DNA of 22,807 nt from an uncultured Collinsella sp. (GTDB lineage: Bacteria; Actinomycetota; Coriobacteriia; Coriobacteriales; Coriobacteriaceae): positions 1-22,807 of the forward strand of contig CAUAJB010000030.1 in the NCBI GenBank assembly GCA_958429225.1, in the 5' to 3' direction. The stretch's first letter is position 1; each line of letters starts with the position of its first letter. The notes beneath the pieces are model-generated. The model worked only from the letters and a program-made list of their open reading frames with translations. It was not told the origin of the DNA and did not search any database. Positions 22,558-22,807 of the stretch are shown here, one piece after another. A program made the translations under genes and the position numbers.

Positions 22558-22807
22558 AACGCGCCTTTATGTCCGAGCTCGCCATCGTTCGCACGCTCAT
22601 CCCGAGCATCGCGGGCGTCGGCCTGTTCATCTTCGTCGTGTTGACGCTCGCCAACGCGTCGGATGGCGATTCCGGTATGAGCGCCGGTGCCTGCGCCGTC
22701 AGTGCCATGTCGCCCATCATAATCATGAACTCACTGGCTGGCTACGATAACCAAGACGATATGAGAAAGCCATTTGGGTCGCCTCCCCCGCGGCGCAGCT
22801 TCTTTCC
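22554..22807 (+). CDS. ABC-2 type membrane subunit (3' partial, possibly frameshifted)
   Basis: The frame begins with an ATGA overlap and runs to the window end. The product starts MKRAFMSELAIVRTLI, has one clear membrane span (IPSIAGVGLFIFVVLTLA), a polar loop (NASDGDSGMSAG), and a second hydrophobic stretch (ACAVSAMSPIIIMNSLAGYDNQ), which matches the start of YtrC-like or ABC-2 permeases. After about position 22760 the frame becomes proline- and arginine-rich (MRKPFGSPPPRRSFF) with codons such as AGA, CCA and CCT that are unusual here. The next forward frame reads YEKAIWVASPAAQLLS with codons more like the rest. A one-base sequence error or a real frameshift near 22760 is possible. The ending lies outside the window. 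Confidence 0.7.
   Translation, partial: MKRAFMSELAIVRTLIPSIAGVGLFIFVVLTLANASDGDSGMSAGACAVSAMSPIIIMNSLAGYDNQDDMRKPFGSPPPRRSFF

Overview
The window reads as a piece of chromosome from a high-GC gut actinobacterium, most likely of the class Coriobacteriia (Collinsella-like). This is inferred from protein content and style: AAGGAG-type ribosome sites before nearly every gene, GC-rich codons, a chromosomal TetM-like GTPase, a UvrA-like protein without a UvrB-binding domain, and dispersed GGGAC/GTCCC palindromes. No 16S gene, tRNA, CRISPR array, insertion sequence or phage module was seen.

Layout. Positions 1-2808 (+): the 3' part of an iron-sulfur flavoprotein-like oxidoreductase, an ArsC/Spx-fold protein without the usual active-site cysteine, a CobW-family metallochaperone GTPase, and tRNA methyltransferase TrmL with an unusual insertion. 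Positions 2801-7793 form a distinctive block: two paralogous AAA ATPases lie on either side of a UvrA-like ABC protein. The left ATPase is on + and the right ATPase is translationally coupled to the UvrA-like gene on -. Three near-identical palindromes bound the block and separate its convergent genes. Positions 7787-13493: a TetM-like translation GTPase (-), a GNAT acetyltransferase (-), a small zinc-ribbon protein (+), the 16S rRNA methyltransferase RsmJ (-), a 47-residue membrane protein (-), a four-helix membrane protein (+) and the 23S rRNA methyltransferase RlmA (-). Positions 13672-17823: a MATE efflux pump (+), a LysR regulator (-) divergent from an EamA transporter (+), and uracil-DNA glycosylase (+). 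Positions 17874-21056 (-): release factor RF3, a VUT/YhhQ-type queuosine-precursor transporter and a short-chain dehydrogenase. Positions 21272-22807 (+): a YtrA-type GntR regulator, an ABC ATPase and the start of its membrane partner.

Functional themes. Many genes act on the ribosome or tRNA: TrmL, the TetM-like GTPase, RsmJ, RlmA, RF3 and a putative queuosine-precursor transporter. Others fit stress or drug handling: the UvrA-like ABC protein, MATE, EamA/LysR and GntR/ABC. The regulatory DNA is informative. There is a direct-repeat promoter before the right ATPase, an AGTTAA array before the left one, a LysR-type dyad, a GntR operator on a good promoter, and a possible H-type pseudoknot before the VUT gene.

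The most unusual signals are the palindrome family that supplies stop codons to two unrelated genes and the ATPase/UvrA-like/ATPase block. All calls come from reading the sequence; no database search was possible.
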